From assembly GCA_947473355.1 (NCBI GenBank), contig CANJCQ010000028.1, forward strand, positions 1 through 46,981: DNA of 46,981 nt, written 5' to 3'. Below, piece by piece: positions 1-7,987 of the stretch. The notes under the pieces were generated by a model. It searched no databases, was not told where the DNA came from, and saw only the letters and a list, made by a program, of their open reading frames with translations. The DNA is from Sphingomonadaceae bacterium (GTDB lineage: Bacteria > Pseudomonadota > Alphaproteobacteria > Sphingomonadales > Sphingomonadaceae). A program made the translations under genes and the position numbers. Numbering within the stretch: position 1 is the first letter of the stretch; each line of letters begins with the position of its first letter.

Positions 1-71
1 GCTACCGTCTGGCCAGCAGCCGCAAGCACCAGAAGCAGGTCAAGGACACAGCCCAGGAGAACTCGCCATGA
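1..71 (+). CDS. istB: IstB-like helper ATPase, C-terminal fragment
   Basis: Only the last 22 residues are present, read from base 3 to the TGA at 69-71. They begin YRLASSRKHQKQ and are basic, like the SYRL-plus-basic-tail end of many IS21 IstB proteins. The frame has strongly G/C-biased third positions, unlike the other two frames, which supports it being coding. IstB is the AAA+ ATPase that helps the IstA transposase choose and hold target DNA. The ATPase core is outside the window, so nothing about activity can be said. The call depends on the terminal repeats downstream as much as on the peptide itself. Confidence 0.55.
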   Translation, partial: YRLASSRKHQKQVKDTAQENSP

Positions 72-89
72 CCTGACAATAAAGACGGC

Positions 90-146
90 AATCGGCGTCG
101 GGAAAACGGCTTACGCTACGCTACAGCCGCTTCCCCGACGCCGATT
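90..146. repeat. 13-bp inverted repeat between istB and the IS tip
   Basis: Arms 90-102 (AATCGGCGTCGGG) and 134-146 are perfect reverse complements around a 31-base loop. It lies just after the istB stop and before the terminal repeats, so it may help end istAB transcription or fold as part of the IS end. Confidence 0.6.
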
Positions 147-154
147 ACGCCCCT

Positions 155-173
155 GCCTCGATCGAGGCTTTTT
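155..173 (+). terminator. Rho-independent terminator-like palindrome after istB
   Basis: GCCTCGATCGAGGC (155-168) is a perfect palindrome directly followed by TTTTT (169-173). The effective hairpin is short (five pairs around GATC), so it is a modest terminator. It would stop istAB transcripts about 90 bases past the istB stop. Confidence 0.5.
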
Positions 174-186
174 GTTTGCAACGACT

Positions 187-225
187 GGCCCCTTTTTAAA
201 CCGGGGAATGGCCCATTTTTATACC
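187..225. repeat. Two 16-bp IS21 terminal repeats
   Basis: GGCCCCTTTTTAAACC (187-202) and GGCCCATTTTTATACC (210-225) differ at two positions and start 23 bases apart. Such repeats near the tips of IS21-family elements are the expected transposase-binding sites. Confidence 0.65.
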
Positions 226-235
226 GCGCTTTACA

Positions 236-439
236 CTGCTCAGCGCTAATACGACCAGCGAAAGAGAGCCTGCCGAGAGCCGTGCCAAGCCTTTCATCCT
301 TGGCCTGACTGGCTGACACGCCATAGTGCCGCCTACGTGCATCCAGGACAGTCGACATGGCTTCACGTTGGGTCTCCTCGCGCGGCCGCTTGCCGCATGG
401 GAGCCTGCGGCCGGCCTTGCGCTTACGCCCCCTTGCCAT
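236..439 (-). pseudogene. Small phage protein, truncated by IS21 insertion
   Basis: The ATG at 437-439 has a GGAGG sequence five bases upstream, which fixes the start; the gene overlaps the end of the preceding gene by 17 bases. The N-terminus MARGRKRKAG is a basic opening seen in small proteins of sphingomonad prophages; no function is known to me. After about 68 residues (ending ...GRISAEQ) the frame runs straight into the IS tip and continues to a stop at 116 through IS sequence, so the last 37 or so residues of the open frame are not native. The missing 3' part should lie beyond the IS, outside the window. It is the last visible gene of the leftward phage operon. Confidence 0.65.
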
Positions 440-611
440 GGGCGCCTCCGTAGAGCCGTTCACCGATAGCTCGGATGGCTTCGCGCTCGAGCATGGTCAG
501 CCGTTGGTCGCTCACTGAAACAGCGAGGATGCCGTTCTTCCAGCCATCGCGGCGGAGCTGTTCGCCGTCACGCTGTTGCGCGTGACCATAAATCCGGGAG
601 GTCATGCTCAT
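423..611 (-). CDS. Hypothetical phage protein, 62 aa
   Basis: The ATG (609-611) shares one base with the stop of the DUF6378 gene (TAATG), so it is probably translated by re-initiation; a second ATG at 603-605 would remove two residues. No good Shine-Dalgarno sequence precedes either. The protein is small and charged, with a probable helical C-terminal half (TMLEREAIRAIGERLYGG). I recognise the type from sphingomonad prophage early operons but no functional family. The tight packing on both sides supports it being real. Confidence 0.6.
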   Translation of the reverse strand: MSMTSRIYGHAQQRDGEQLRRDGWKNGILAVSVSDQRLTMLEREAIRAIGERLYGGAHGKGA

Positions 612-865
612 TAGCGCAGCTCATTCAACAGAACGGCGTAGCCGATGACATCGACAATGCTGTCAAAGTGCCGTGGGTCGTAAGCCAGACGGGCAAGCTT
701 GAGGTCGATCATGCAAAGCACAACTTGCTCACGGGTTATCCGCTCACCTGTCGTGATCGACCAACGATCAGCGATGGTCGTTAGCAATTCCACCGGATCG
801 CCGTATTCATCCTGGCGTTCATTCAGGATCTTGGCTGCGTGGGTGAGGATGCAGTTTTCGCTCAT
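611..865 (-). CDS. DUF6378-type phage protein, 84 aa
   Basis: The ATG at 863-865 overlaps the stop of the RuvC-like gene in an ATGA junction (862-865), so I use it rather than an upstream in-frame codon. The protein has the family pattern: an N-terminal helix, then ERQDEYGDPVE, a tryptophan a few residues later, and a C-terminal LKLARLAYDPRHFDSIVDVIGYA segment (split here as LKLARL and DSIVDVIGYA). These match the DUF6378 domain found in many phages near replication genes. The biochemical role is unknown; the conserved acidic and arginine residues suggest a small helical, possibly nucleotide-related fold, which is speculation. It sits in a translationally coupled run. Confidence 0.75.
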   Translation of the reverse strand: MSENCILTHAAKILNERQDEYGDPVELLTTIADRWSITTGERITREQVVLCMIDLKLARLAYDPRHFDSIVDVIGYAVLLNELR

Positions 866-1404
866 CGCACACCTCCCCGGGTCTCGATGGCCCAAAGCAG
901 GATGGCGAGTGCGTCTGCCTCGTTGTCATCCCGGGGGGCAAACCCACGGGTCCGCATGGCATCAATCACCGCGGCCTTGTCCGCATTGCCCTTGCCGGTG
1001 GCAAAGCGCTTGATGGTGCCCACCGGCACACCCTGGTAGGCAACCAGGCGTTCCTCGCACCACGCCGAGAGGACTGCCAGTAGACCGCCGTAAATGTGGG
1101 CCGCATCGGTACCGACATGACGACGGACTTCTTCGAAGTAGATCGCCTCGATCGGCCCTGCGTCCTGATCGAGATCTTCCAGCCAGCGCCGAAAACGCAG
1201 GAAGCGCATGCCTCCACCATCGTATCGGGAGTGCTTCAGCAGGACGGTGCCGCTTGAGGTGTAGTCGTCAGGCGTCCTCAGCGCCCAGCCAGCGGTGGTG
1301 CCCAGGTCAAGGGCAAGGACAGCACCGGAGCCCAGGCCAGCAGGAGATGTGGTGGAACGGCCCGTATCCGAATATTCGGACGCGTTCGGGGCTATCTGGT
1401 TCAA
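862..1404 (-). CDS. Phage RuvC-like Holliday junction resolvase
   Basis: This is a 180-residue RNase H-fold nuclease of the RuvC type, which cuts four-way DNA junctions during phage recombination and before packaging. The expected acidic residues are visible: Asp33 in ALDLGTTAGWAL, Glu91/Glu92 in YFEEVRRH, and the C-terminal pair in DDNEADALA (about 159-167). The start is a TTG at 1402-1404, chosen because GGAGG lies six bases upstream and no ATG fits. It ends in a 4-base overlap with the DUF6378 gene. It is the first gene of its transcript after the toxin-antitoxin pair, with an A/T-rich 350-base gap upstream. Low sequence similarity to cellular RuvC is usual for phage versions. Confidence 0.8.
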   Translation of the reverse strand: MNQIAPNASEYSDTGRSTTSPAGLGSGAVLALDLGTTAGWALRTPDDYTSSGTVLLKHSRYDGGGMRFLRFRRWLEDLDQDAGPIEAIYFEEVRRHVGTDAAHIYGGLLAVLSAWCEERLVAYQGVPVGTIKRFATGKGNADKAAVIDAMRTRGFAPRDDNEADALAILLWAIETRGGVR

Positions 1405-1655
1405 AGCAATCCTCCAACCGAAGGATCGCCGCGTCGAGAGCCGATATAGCTCGCGGTCTAGGGTCGGAGAAGCAAAAGAAAATGCTCAGCGATAAATCTG
1501 AAACTCAAATTTTGCTCAGGGCCAGAAAATGGCTGAATTTCATGGGATTGGTCTAATATCTCAATATCTCAATATATATTATATATACCTAAGCCATCCA
1601 TCTACTCCTCCCCCCCTTTATAACGCGCGCGAGAGAAATGGAGTTTTTGAGGAAA
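1405..1655. other. A/T-rich intergenic region upstream of the RuvC-like gene
   Basis: No gene is seen here. The stretch 1553-1592 is strikingly A/T-rich and contains the tandem TCTCAATATCTCAATAT followed by alternating AT. It probably holds the promoter for the RuvC-like operon (leftward), but no -35/-10 pair stands out. A short open frame on the plus strand (1529-1717) has no ribosome binding site and odd composition, so it is not called. Confidence 0.5.
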
Positions 1656-1682
1656 TGGAAAAAACCCCTGTTTCCTGGGGCT
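1656..1682 (-). terminator. Terminator after the toxin-antitoxin operon
   Basis: Read on the minus strand, AGCCCC and GGGGTT pair (one G-T) around AGGAAACA and are followed by TTTTTCC. It lies about 75 bases past the antitoxin stop, which would insulate the pair from the RuvC-like operon. Confidence 0.55.
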
Positions 1683-1757
1683 GCGGGCCGTTGAGAAATT
1701 TCATTGAGGCTTTTTAGTAGCTGAGAATTAGCTGCCGAAGACCGAGTTCTGCAGTGG

Positions 1758-2081
1758 TCAGAGGACTGCTTCCAGCCCCTTGCGCTCGATCAGATGCAGC
1801 AGCTTCAGCGAGGAGCCGCTCGGATGCTTTGCTCCCGCCTCCCACTGGCGCACCGTCGATGGACTAATGTTCAGAAGCGAGGCGAGGACCGTCTGGCTGA
1901 TGGACTGTCGAGCTCGGAGCGACTTGATCTTTTCCGCATCAAAGTCAGGCACTGGCTCAAGGCACAGGGCGTCAAACTTGCGCATTTGACGTTGGTCGAT
2001 GAAGCCGAGCTTTTCAAAGCCTGCAGCCGTCTCATGGAGCGCCGCAAGCAGATCGCTTTTTGTCTTAGCTTTCGTCGCCAT
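1758..2081 (-). CDS. higA: HigA-type antitoxin, XRE helix-turn-helix
   Basis: This 107-residue DNA-binding antitoxin of a type II toxin-antitoxin pair would neutralise the toxin and repress the operon. The C-terminal half carries the helix-turn-helix: IKSLRARQSISQTVLASLL, then NISPSTVRQWEAGAKHPSG, a typical XRE pattern. The N-terminal ~50 residues likely bind the toxin. The ATG at 2079-2081 has GAGGAG seven bases upstream and overlaps the toxin gene by 17 bases. Toxin-before-antitoxin order is the HigBA arrangement. An upstream TTG in frame is ignored. Confidence 0.8.
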   Translation of the reverse strand: MATKAKTKSDLLAALHETAAGFEKLGFIDQRQMRKFDALCLEPVPDFDAEKIKSLRARQSISQTVLASLLNISPSTVRQWEAGAKHPSGSSLKLLHLIERKGLEAVL

Positions 2082-2448
2082 TGCAAATCTCCTCAAGCTC
2101 GCCGGCCGTCACAGCCAGATCAAGTTCACTATCACTGCGGGCGAGCAGGATTTTTGCGATCTCCTGCAGTGCCTCTAGCTCCGCATCCGATACGTTTGCC
2201 CGCTCGTTCTTTTTGAAGCCGTAGAGGAAGAACCACTGGGTTCCCCGGTTCATGGCTACAAGTGTTCGGGCCCCTGCGCTCTTGCCACGTGAGCCCAAGG
2301 CTATCCGCTTTTTGTAGACGGACTGGCCAAGGTCGCCATCGTGCAACCCCTGAGCCATCTCTGCTACAGCCTTGCAAAGCGCATCATTCGAAAAACCGGA
2401 TTTTCGCGAGATTCTCGCAAAAGCCTTAGTTTTGAAAACCCGCCGCAT
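2065..2448 (-). CDS. higB: HigB/RelE-type toxin
   Basis: The 127-residue protein matches the RelE/ParE-superfamily toxins annotated as Gp49-like or HigB, which act as ribosome-dependent mRNA nucleases. It is basic at the N-terminus (MRRVFKTKAFARISRK) and has the core SRGKSAGARTLVAMNRGT followed by WFFLYGFKKNERANV, the segment with the conserved Arg and Lys of this group. The ATG at 2446-2448 is preferred over a TTG six bases earlier; no strong ribosome binding site is visible, and weak toxin initiation would not be unusual. It lies downstream of a palindrome (2458-2474) that probably binds the antitoxin complex. The pair sits between the phage primase and RuvC-like genes, in the same direction. 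Confidence 0.8.
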   Translation of the reverse strand: MRRVFKTKAFARISRKSGFSNDALCKAVAEMAQGLHDGDLGQSVYKKRIALGSRGKSAGARTLVAMNRGTQWFFLYGFKKNERANVSDAELEALQEIAKILLARSDSELDLAVTAGELEEICNGDES

Positions 2449-2457
2449 AGCCAATCT

Positions 2458-2474
2458 ATATCACTTAGTGGTAT
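2458..2474. promoter_or_regulatory. Probable operator of the higBA-type pair
   Basis: ATATCACT-T-AGTGGTAT is an imperfect palindrome with one mismatch between 8-base arms. It ends 10 bases before the toxin ATG, the expected place for an autoregulatory antitoxin site. Confidence 0.6.
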
Positions 2475-2558
2475 ACTTTGGAAGCCCCAAATCCCAAGCC
2501 GTCGGCCGGTGGGCAAAGGAGCGAAGTCGGAACGCCCCCTCGTCAAAGCGACTTCCAC

Positions 2559-4922
2559 TCAAGCAATGTCAAAATAGATGCGCTTCGCCCGCCCGCGGGC
2601 ACCTTTGGCGCGCGGTATCTCCATGATCCGGATCATGCCAGCTTCCTCAAGGTGGGCGACGACCTCAGTTCTACGCCGCCGATCAACCGTTTGTGTTTGC
2701 CGCGACAGTTCGTTCCCGTCGATACCCGCACTCCCGGCATCCGCGATGACCTTGTGGACCTTTTTGACACAGGCCTCGTACTCATTGTCGGCAACACGTT
2801 CTTTCACTGCCTGCATCAGCGTCTGAACGCTTCGGCGCGCAATACCCATGCCCCAGTCAAGGTCTGCGGTCGTAATTGCCGGATTTCCGGGATTATCAGT
2901 GATAGCTTTGATCAAAGCGAGCTTGGCCGCATTCTCAGCCAGTCGGGCGATGATGCCCGTCAGATGGGTCCCTTGGTGCCGGCGGAGCATATCGATTTGC
3001 TCCTCGCGCATTGCCCGCGCACGGAGCTCGGCCTGGGGCGTCGCATAAGGCACCGTCCAGGGCTTGGGGATCGCCGCTGCGGCATTCCCGAGCGGAAAGG
3101 GTGTGGATCCATCGGCACCCTTGGCCACGGCTTCCACAATGGCGACCAGACCAGCAGGTGGATCGTTGGAAGCCAGCAAATGCTGGGGATCGGGATAGTG
3201 GTTCTCACTCTCGAAGATCAGCATGCGCGCAAGGCTGCCGTCGATGACGTTGTCGCTGGAGAGCGAGCCCCAGAACACACCCGGCGTCGTCACCCCGAAC
3301 AGGCAAAGGCATGGTTGCTCGATAACCTCGCGGGGCTTTTCCTTCGTGTTGGCATAGGCGATGCCAAGGAATGTGCTGTCAGCCAGAGAATAGAACTCGG
3401 TGAGGTTATCGATGATTTCAGTCAGGTGCCTGGGAGCGCGTTTGCGATCTGCCGCCGATGAAATCAGGAACCCGACTTCGTCCAAGGGGAAGTAGATCGA
3501 TGGGTTTGCAGTGATAGCTGTAAGGAGCCCTGCGCCCGACGCAATCTTGGACGAGCCAATGTGGTCCGCAAGACCCGCGGCAATCATCAGCCGGGTCGAT
3601 GCCCTCAAAGGGTGATCCTTACCGCCGCCGGAATCGGCCACGCCTATCGCATAGATGTTTGTGCGCAGGTTCGTTGGCCCTGCATATCGCCGGCCAGCGG
3701 CAGCGCCAAACATAGCAATGCCAGCCCCGAGCGTCAGCCATGGTTGTGGGGACGGAGCGGAGGCACAGGTGTGCTCCACGAACTGGGCCAGAGCTCCGTC
3801 TCCTAGATCGCGAAGCCACCCAGGGGTGCCGATCCTGGGCGCCAGCTCAATCGCGTCATCATCATCGTCGACCTGCAAAGTGGCCGGAACCATGACCCGC
3901 CGGACCTTGGCCTTTTCGTTAGAAACGAACTGATCGAACTCCGCATCAGCCATGATCGGCGCATGGAGCGTGGCGCCTTCAGGCGGGCTGTCACGGCGAA
4001 CCAGTTGGATGGCGCGAGCCACTGCTCGACGCGGGTCACGTTGCTCGAGAAAATGCCCCGAGATAGCGTTAGATGGGTTGAGCAGGACGCCCATGATCTG
4101 GAGATCGGTCAGGCCCTCGTTCGCCATAAGACGGGCCGCAGCGAGCCCATCACCGGACCGGTCCAGTCCGGGTGGTGTTTCAATGGCAATCCGCAGCGGA
4201 TCGAGGCTCCCAAGCCCCAGATCATTTGGTTTCAGCAGTGCCACCTCGGCCGGCAGCACCAGAGTGGTTGGGCTTGCCGCAGCCTCGGCAGTCTTGGCCT
4301 GAGGGAAACTCGCTGCGAGGTCCTCTGGAGCGTAGGTCAGCCCTTCATCTGTGGCGGCCCAGCGCGCCAAGCATGCCTTGCGCCCGCGTGCGGCCTTCCG
4401 GCTGTCAGGATAGTTCACCGATCCCGGCACCCGCATCAGCCGGTCGATGTTCTGGCAGGCATCCGCTTCGAACCAGTCGCGCACCTGAAAGTTGATAGCC
4501 TCGACACTGTCGAGATTGGCGCAAGGGTCCTCAAGGCGCCAGAACGCCTGCAGCCCGCCGCCTGAATCGATGATAAAGCTCGGCGGGCAACCGATGCCGT
4601 GCAAAGCGGCTGTGATTTCCGCTTTGTCGAAGGCGCCGCCTGATTTGGGCGGGTCGATATCAACGTGCACAAAACGAGCCGCCCGAATGTCGCGCTTCCC
4701 CGGCTTCTTGTTGAGACCGGGTGCCACATGGTTGACGGTCCAGTAGATGTTGAACCCGTTGTCATTGGCTTTGGTAGCTTCAGCCAGGGCAGTCTCGATA
4801 TCTGTCCCAAAGTCCTTGCCATGCACGCCAGGGCCTGCAGGGTTGATCATGACGAGGTGGATCTGATCGAGGCTCGAGAAGAGCGGCCGGGCGAGCTCCG
4901 GATCGAATTGGAGGGTGCGCAT
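2559..4922 (-). CDS. Phage primase/helicase-like replication protein
   Basis: This is a 787-residue protein likely to prime and unwind phage DNA. The N-terminal ~200 residues look like an archaeo-eukaryotic type (RepB/prim-pol) primase domain: HVDID at 86-90 gives the metal-binding acidic pair, and IIDSGGGLQAFW about 30 residues later contains the usual SGxGxH-like turn. A linker follows, then a P-loop region at about 428-440 (VADSGGGKDHP), consistent with a DUF3987-like NTPase core. The C-terminal ~70 residues may be a winged-helix (GIDGNELSRQTQTVDRRR). In the P-loop the residue after Lys is Asp, not Ser/Thr. The ATG overlaps the upstream stop by one base (TGATG). The domain assignment is from motifs only. 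Confidence 0.7.
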   Translation of the reverse strand: MRTLQFDPELARPLFSSLDQIHLVMINPAGPGVHGKDFGTDIETALAEATKANDNGFNIYWTVNHVAPGLNKKPGKRDIRAARFVHVDIDPPKSGGAFDKAEITAALHGIGCPPSFIIDSGGGLQAFWRLEDPCANLDSVEAINFQVRDWFEADACQNIDRLMRVPGSVNYPDSRKAARGRKACLARWAATDEGLTYAPEDLAASFPQAKTAEAAASPTTLVLPAEVALLKPNDLGLGSLDPLRIAIETPPGLDRSGDGLAAARLMANEGLTDLQIMGVLLNPSNAISGHFLEQRDPRRAVARAIQLVRRDSPPEGATLHAPIMADAEFDQFVSNEKAKVRRVMVPATLQVDDDDDAIELAPRIGTPGWLRDLGDGALAQFVEHTCASAPSPQPWLTLGAGIAMFGAAAGRRYAGPTNLRTNIYAIGVADSGGGKDHPLRASTRLMIAAGLADHIGSSKIASGAGLLTAITANPSIYFPLDEVGFLISSAADRKRAPRHLTEIIDNLTEFYSLADSTFLGIAYANTKEKPREVIEQPCLCLFGVTTPGVFWGSLSSDNVIDGSLARMLIFESENHYPDPQHLLASNDPPAGLVAIVEAVAKGADGSTPFPLGNAAAAIPKPWTVPYATPQAELRARAMREEQIDMLRRHQGTHLTGIIARLAENAAKLALIKAITDNPGNPAITTADLDWGMGIARRSVQTLMQAVKERVADNEYEACVKKVHKVIADAGSAGIDGNELSRQTQTVDRRRRTEVVAHLEEAGMIRIMEIPRAKGARGRAKRIYFDIA

Positions 4923-5251
4923 CAGAACGGCACCTCATTTTCCCAGATCTTGCTGACCTCAGCACACACCGTGACATAGGCATGCGTCAGGAAGGCAAGC
5001 CATTCCTGCTGGGTAAGCACGGCCAGATCGCTCTTGCCGAGGTCTTCAAGGAAAGCGCCAATGGCAGGGCTTGCAGCGGCGATCGCACGTTGTTCGTCAA
5101 TATTGGCTTTCATCTGGCCCTTCCTTCGGGTGGCAATGTCGAGACAAGTCATCGAGCAGGCATGCACAGGGGGCGGCCTGTCGAACGGGGTGCGGGAGAA
5201 GTCGTGCCAGGCAAATCCGCGAGCCGCCCGGCCACAAAAGCAAAGGCTCAT
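4922..5251 (-). CDS. DUF6511-type Cys-rich phage protein
   Basis: This 109-residue protein has an N-terminal zinc-ribbon-like module: CFCGR at residues 4-8 and HACSMTC at about 30-36, separated by an RGFAWHD turn. This is the pattern I associate with DUF6511. The remainder is helical and acidic and ends NEVPF. Function is unknown; its place between a helicase and a primase, with 4-base (ATGA) and 1-base overlaps, suggests a replication accessory or single-strand binding adaptor, which is inference. Confidence 0.65.
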   Translation of the reverse strand: MSLCFCGRAARGFAWHDFSRTPFDRPPPVHACSMTCLDIATRRKGQMKANIDEQRAIAAASPAIGAFLEDLGKSDLAVLTQQEWLAFLTHAYVTVCAEVSKIWENEVPF

Positions 5252-6852
5252 GCCGCCAGCCTCCCGACATCGAAGCGATGCCTGGAGATCTCGGTGTACT
5301 TACCCTTGGTCCTGATCCGAATGTGGGAGGGCTCGTTCAGCTCCTGCAGCCTCTCAAGGGCAGCATCAACACTCCCCGGGACTGGCGCAGCGGCACGGCG
5401 GAGCCACCAACTCTCGGCTTTTGCCCGCGCGTATCCGGTATGCTCCAAGCAGATCCATTCACGGTAGCTGTTGAGCCCGGTGCGATAGTCCACTCGCAAA
5501 GATGGCGGCGATCCGGGCTTTTCGTGCTTGCGGTAGGTCACCCCTTTGACCTCAAGCCATTCAGGCTCGGTTGAGAGGATTGCTCGCGCAGCGGGAAGCG
5601 TCGTCACCCGCCTTTCAGGGGGAGGAAACTCGAACCCGCAAGCCGGGCAGAACCGGGTCATGGTTCCGCAAGCACAGCCGCATTCTGGGCATTCCTTGTA
5701 AGGTGCGTCGCCTTCGCCCTTTTTCTTCTTCTCCGGGATAGACGGGTCATCGAAGGGGCCGTGCCGGGCGATGTTCCCGCCAAAGTCGAGGATCAAGCAA
5801 TTGGTCTTGCCGGTCTCAGGCGACAGCCGGGTGCCGCGGCCAACCATCTGGATGTAGAGACCTGTCGACTTGGTCGGACGAGCTAAGGCAACAAGATCGA
5901 CATGCCGGGCGTTGAACCCGGTGGTGAGCACGCCCTGGCTGACCAGGAACCGCAAACGCTGCGCCTTGAAGTCAGCAATGATCCGATCGCGCTCGGTCTT
6001 TTTGGTGTCGCCAAAGACCCCAGTCCCCGAGAACCCCCGAGCATTGAGCGCCTCGGCCAGCGCCTCGCAATGCTTGACCGTGCAGCCGAACACCAGCCAG
6101 CCTTGTCGGTCTCGGCCCGCCTCAACAATCCGGTCGGCAATCGCGGCGACCACATGGGCGTCCAGTGCTGAGGCTTCGAGCTGTGCTGCGATAAATTCAC
6201 CGCCACGCGTGCCAACACCGCTGGTGTCGATCTGCGTTGCCTGACGATAGCTCACTGGCGGCGATAGCCAGCCCTTATCGAAGAGCTCACGCACATTCGT
6301 TTCATGGGCGATGCCATCGAACAGAGCGCCTTCGCCTTGATCGAGCCTGCCGCTATCGAGACGGAAGGGGGTGGCGGTCAGGCCCACGATTTTAAGGGCA
6401 GGATTGATGGTGCGCAGGTCCGCCAGGAACTTGCCATACATGGTGTCGGCGTTGCGCGGGATCATGTGGGCTTCGTCGATGAGCACCATGTCGACCCGGC
6501 GCGGCAGCTTGTAGGCCTTCTTGTGGATCGACTGGATGGAGGCGAACATCAGCTGTGCGCCGATATCGCGCCGCCCAAGTCCTGCGGAATAGATCCCCCA
6601 AGGCGCGTCAGGCCAAAGCCCAACCAGCTCGGCCGCGTTCTGCTGCACAAGCTCGCGGACATGGGTCAGCACCAGAATGCAGGCGCTCGGATCCGTATCG
6701 AAAACCAGCTTTGCCCATTCGGCGATCACCAGGCTCTTTCCCGCGCCGGTCGGGAGCACCACGAGGCAGTCGCGCTTCCCGGCAGAGAACCAGTTCCACA
6801 AATTGGTGAGCGCCGTCTCCTGATAGGGGCGCAGTGCGAGAGGCCCGCTCAT
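5248..6852 (-). CDS. SF2 DEAD/DEAH-box helicase, phage type
   Basis: This 534-residue superfamily 2 helicase has motif I PTGAGKS (34-40), motif II DEAH (126-129), motif III LTATPFR (about 158-164) and motif VI QMVGRGTR (about 333-340). After the two RecA-like domains comes a zinc ribbon, CPECGCACG then CPACGF (about 390-412), and a C-terminal extension. This domain set is common in phage replication operons, where the protein probably remodels branched DNA (compare UvsW/RecG-like roles). It overlaps both neighbours by four bases (ATGA), so it is co-translated with the nuclease upstream. Confidence 0.85.
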   Translation of the reverse strand: MSGPLALRPYQETALTNLWNWFSAGKRDCLVVLPTGAGKSLVIAEWAKLVFDTDPSACILVLTHVRELVQQNAAELVGLWPDAPWGIYSAGLGRRDIGAQLMFASIQSIHKKAYKLPRRVDMVLIDEAHMIPRNADTMYGKFLADLRTINPALKIVGLTATPFRLDSGRLDQGEGALFDGIAHETNVRELFDKGWLSPPVSYRQATQIDTSGVGTRGGEFIAAQLEASALDAHVVAAIADRIVEAGRDRQGWLVFGCTVKHCEALAEALNARGFSGTGVFGDTKKTERDRIIADFKAQRLRFLVSQGVLTTGFNARHVDLVALARPTKSTGLYIQMVGRGTRLSPETGKTNCLILDFGGNIARHGPFDDPSIPEKKKKGEGDAPYKECPECGCACGTMTRFCPACGFEFPPPERRVTTLPAARAILSTEPEWLEVKGVTYRKHEKPGSPPSLRVDYRTGLNSYREWICLEHTGYARAKAESWWLRRAAAPVPGSVDAALERLQELNEPSHIRIRTKGKYTEISRHRFDVGRLAA

Positions 6853-7952
6853 GCCACGACCTCGGCCTTTTGAAGCCAGCCACCATGCGTATCGCAGCTG
6901 AGGCAGCGCAGGCCTGCCGCGTGCGGCCCGGCACCCTCAGTCACTTTCCAGCTGAGCGAACCGCAAGAGCGGCAAGCTTGCCGCTTGATAATATCGCCAA
7001 TGCTATGGACGCGAGGGCCGCCATCGACCCACCGCGAACCGTCACGCAAACGGTAGACGATCTGCCCATGGATGACGTCGATCTGTTCGCCCGCCACCAG
7101 ATCAGGCAGAAAACGGTGCTCCGGGCAGCCTGCTTCCTGATCAGTCCGTGAGAGTTCGTGGCCAAACCGCGTACAGCGCCAGCCTCCGTCGCGGCTGACC
7201 TCAACCGCAAGGCAGGTGCGGCAGTTGCGCTCTGCACGCGCTCCATCATGGCACTGGGCAGAAAAGTCGCAAAAGCGGCATGTAAAGCTGTCCGGGCCAC
7301 CAATCCGCTGGGGGGCTACATCGGCAAAGATGATGCGTTCCGCCATCGCCTTCAGCGCGGTAGCATGAACCGGATCGGCGTTCGTGCGTACCGCAGTCCA
7401 ACGGCGTGCGCCCGGCGAAACGCAAACAAGGTAGTGCCGGTCGAGCCGGGCATAGTCCATGTAGAGGACGGCCTGCGCGTAGTAGGTGGGGTTCCATTCA
7501 GCGAGCGCCGACTTCTCGCCGACCTTCTTGCGCGCCTTGTCGAGATCCTGCCACTTTTCTGACGCCTTGATCTCAAGCACGTGCCAGGTGTTCGGGGCTT
7601 GGACGAGGCCCAGGCAGACGCCGTCCATGTGGCCTGCGAAGTGACCACCAAAATCCCGGAAACCGAATTGATCGCCGCTGGCATCGACGTCATGGACCTC
7701 GAGGCCGGGCGTGGCCCTGAGGCGGTTTACAGTCACTGTCTCGCTCGCATGGCCGTCAGCAAATCGCTTCAGCGTGACCGCATCAAAGCGGACGGTCGCC
7801 ACCCATCGAAACTGATACCAGAGCGCCCGTTCGCAAGCGCCGCCGATAGCGGACATGCCAAGATAAGCACGGCGGGTGAATGGTTGCCCATCAGCCAGCG
7901 CCTGGTCGGCTTGCGCTAGCGTTGGGCATGCAAAATCCTGTAGGGCAGCCAT
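6849..7952 (-). CDS. PD-(D/E)XK nuclease with probable Fe-S cluster
   Basis: This 367-residue RecB/Cas4-like nuclease probably acts in phage recombination by trimming DNA ends. The catalytic core is visible as Asp110 (GHMDGV) and Glu127/Lys129 (LEIKAS). Cys40 (GGACERALW) together with Cys225, Cys228 and Cys234 (CRFCDFSAQC) gives the one-plus-three cysteine layout of iron-sulphur nucleases of the Cas4/AddB type. A further C-terminal CRSCG...CLSC pair looks like a zinc ribbon. The ATG at 7950-7952 has AAAGGAG six bases upstream. A 13-base sequence just before that ribosome binding site is repeated before the DUF669 gene region. Confidence 0.8.
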   Translation of the reverse strand: MAALQDFACPTLAQADQALADGQPFTRRAYLGMSAIGGACERALWYQFRWVATVRFDAVTLKRFADGHASETVTVNRLRATPGLEVHDVDASGDQFGFRDFGGHFAGHMDGVCLGLVQAPNTWHVLEIKASEKWQDLDKARKKVGEKSALAEWNPTYYAQAVLYMDYARLDRHYLVCVSPGARRWTAVRTNADPVHATALKAMAERIIFADVAPQRIGGPDSFTCRFCDFSAQCHDGARAERNCRTCLAVEVSRDGGWRCTRFGHELSRTDQEAGCPEHRFLPDLVAGEQIDVIHGQIVYRLRDGSRWVDGGPRVHSIGDIIKRQACRSCGSLSWKVTEGAGPHAAGLRCLSCDTHGGWLQKAEVVA

Positions 7953-7987
7953 TGCCTGCTCCTTTGATTGTCAGTCAGGGGAAAGGC

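Larger units (their letters stand above)
1..235 (+). mobile_element. IS21-family insertion sequence, right end only
   Basis: Three things agree. The first 71 bases read as the C-terminal end of an IstB-like helper protein. Two direct repeats follow at 187-202 and 210-225. The sequence then ends with a TGTAAAGCGCGG terminus (minus strand, 235 downward), the TGTA-type end expected for IS21-family elements, which carry repeated transposase-binding sites near their tips. At exactly this point the reading frame of a phage gene on the minus strand stops matching phage-type sequence. Most of the element, including istA, lies outside the window, so the target duplication cannot be seen. The family call is from memory of these ends; a search of the tip against an IS database would settle it. 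Confidence 0.7.

Noticed and set aside
1529..1717. 62-residue plus-strand open frame in the A/T-rich gap
   Set aside because: It spans the AT-repeat and the terminator on the other strand and has no ribosome binding site.
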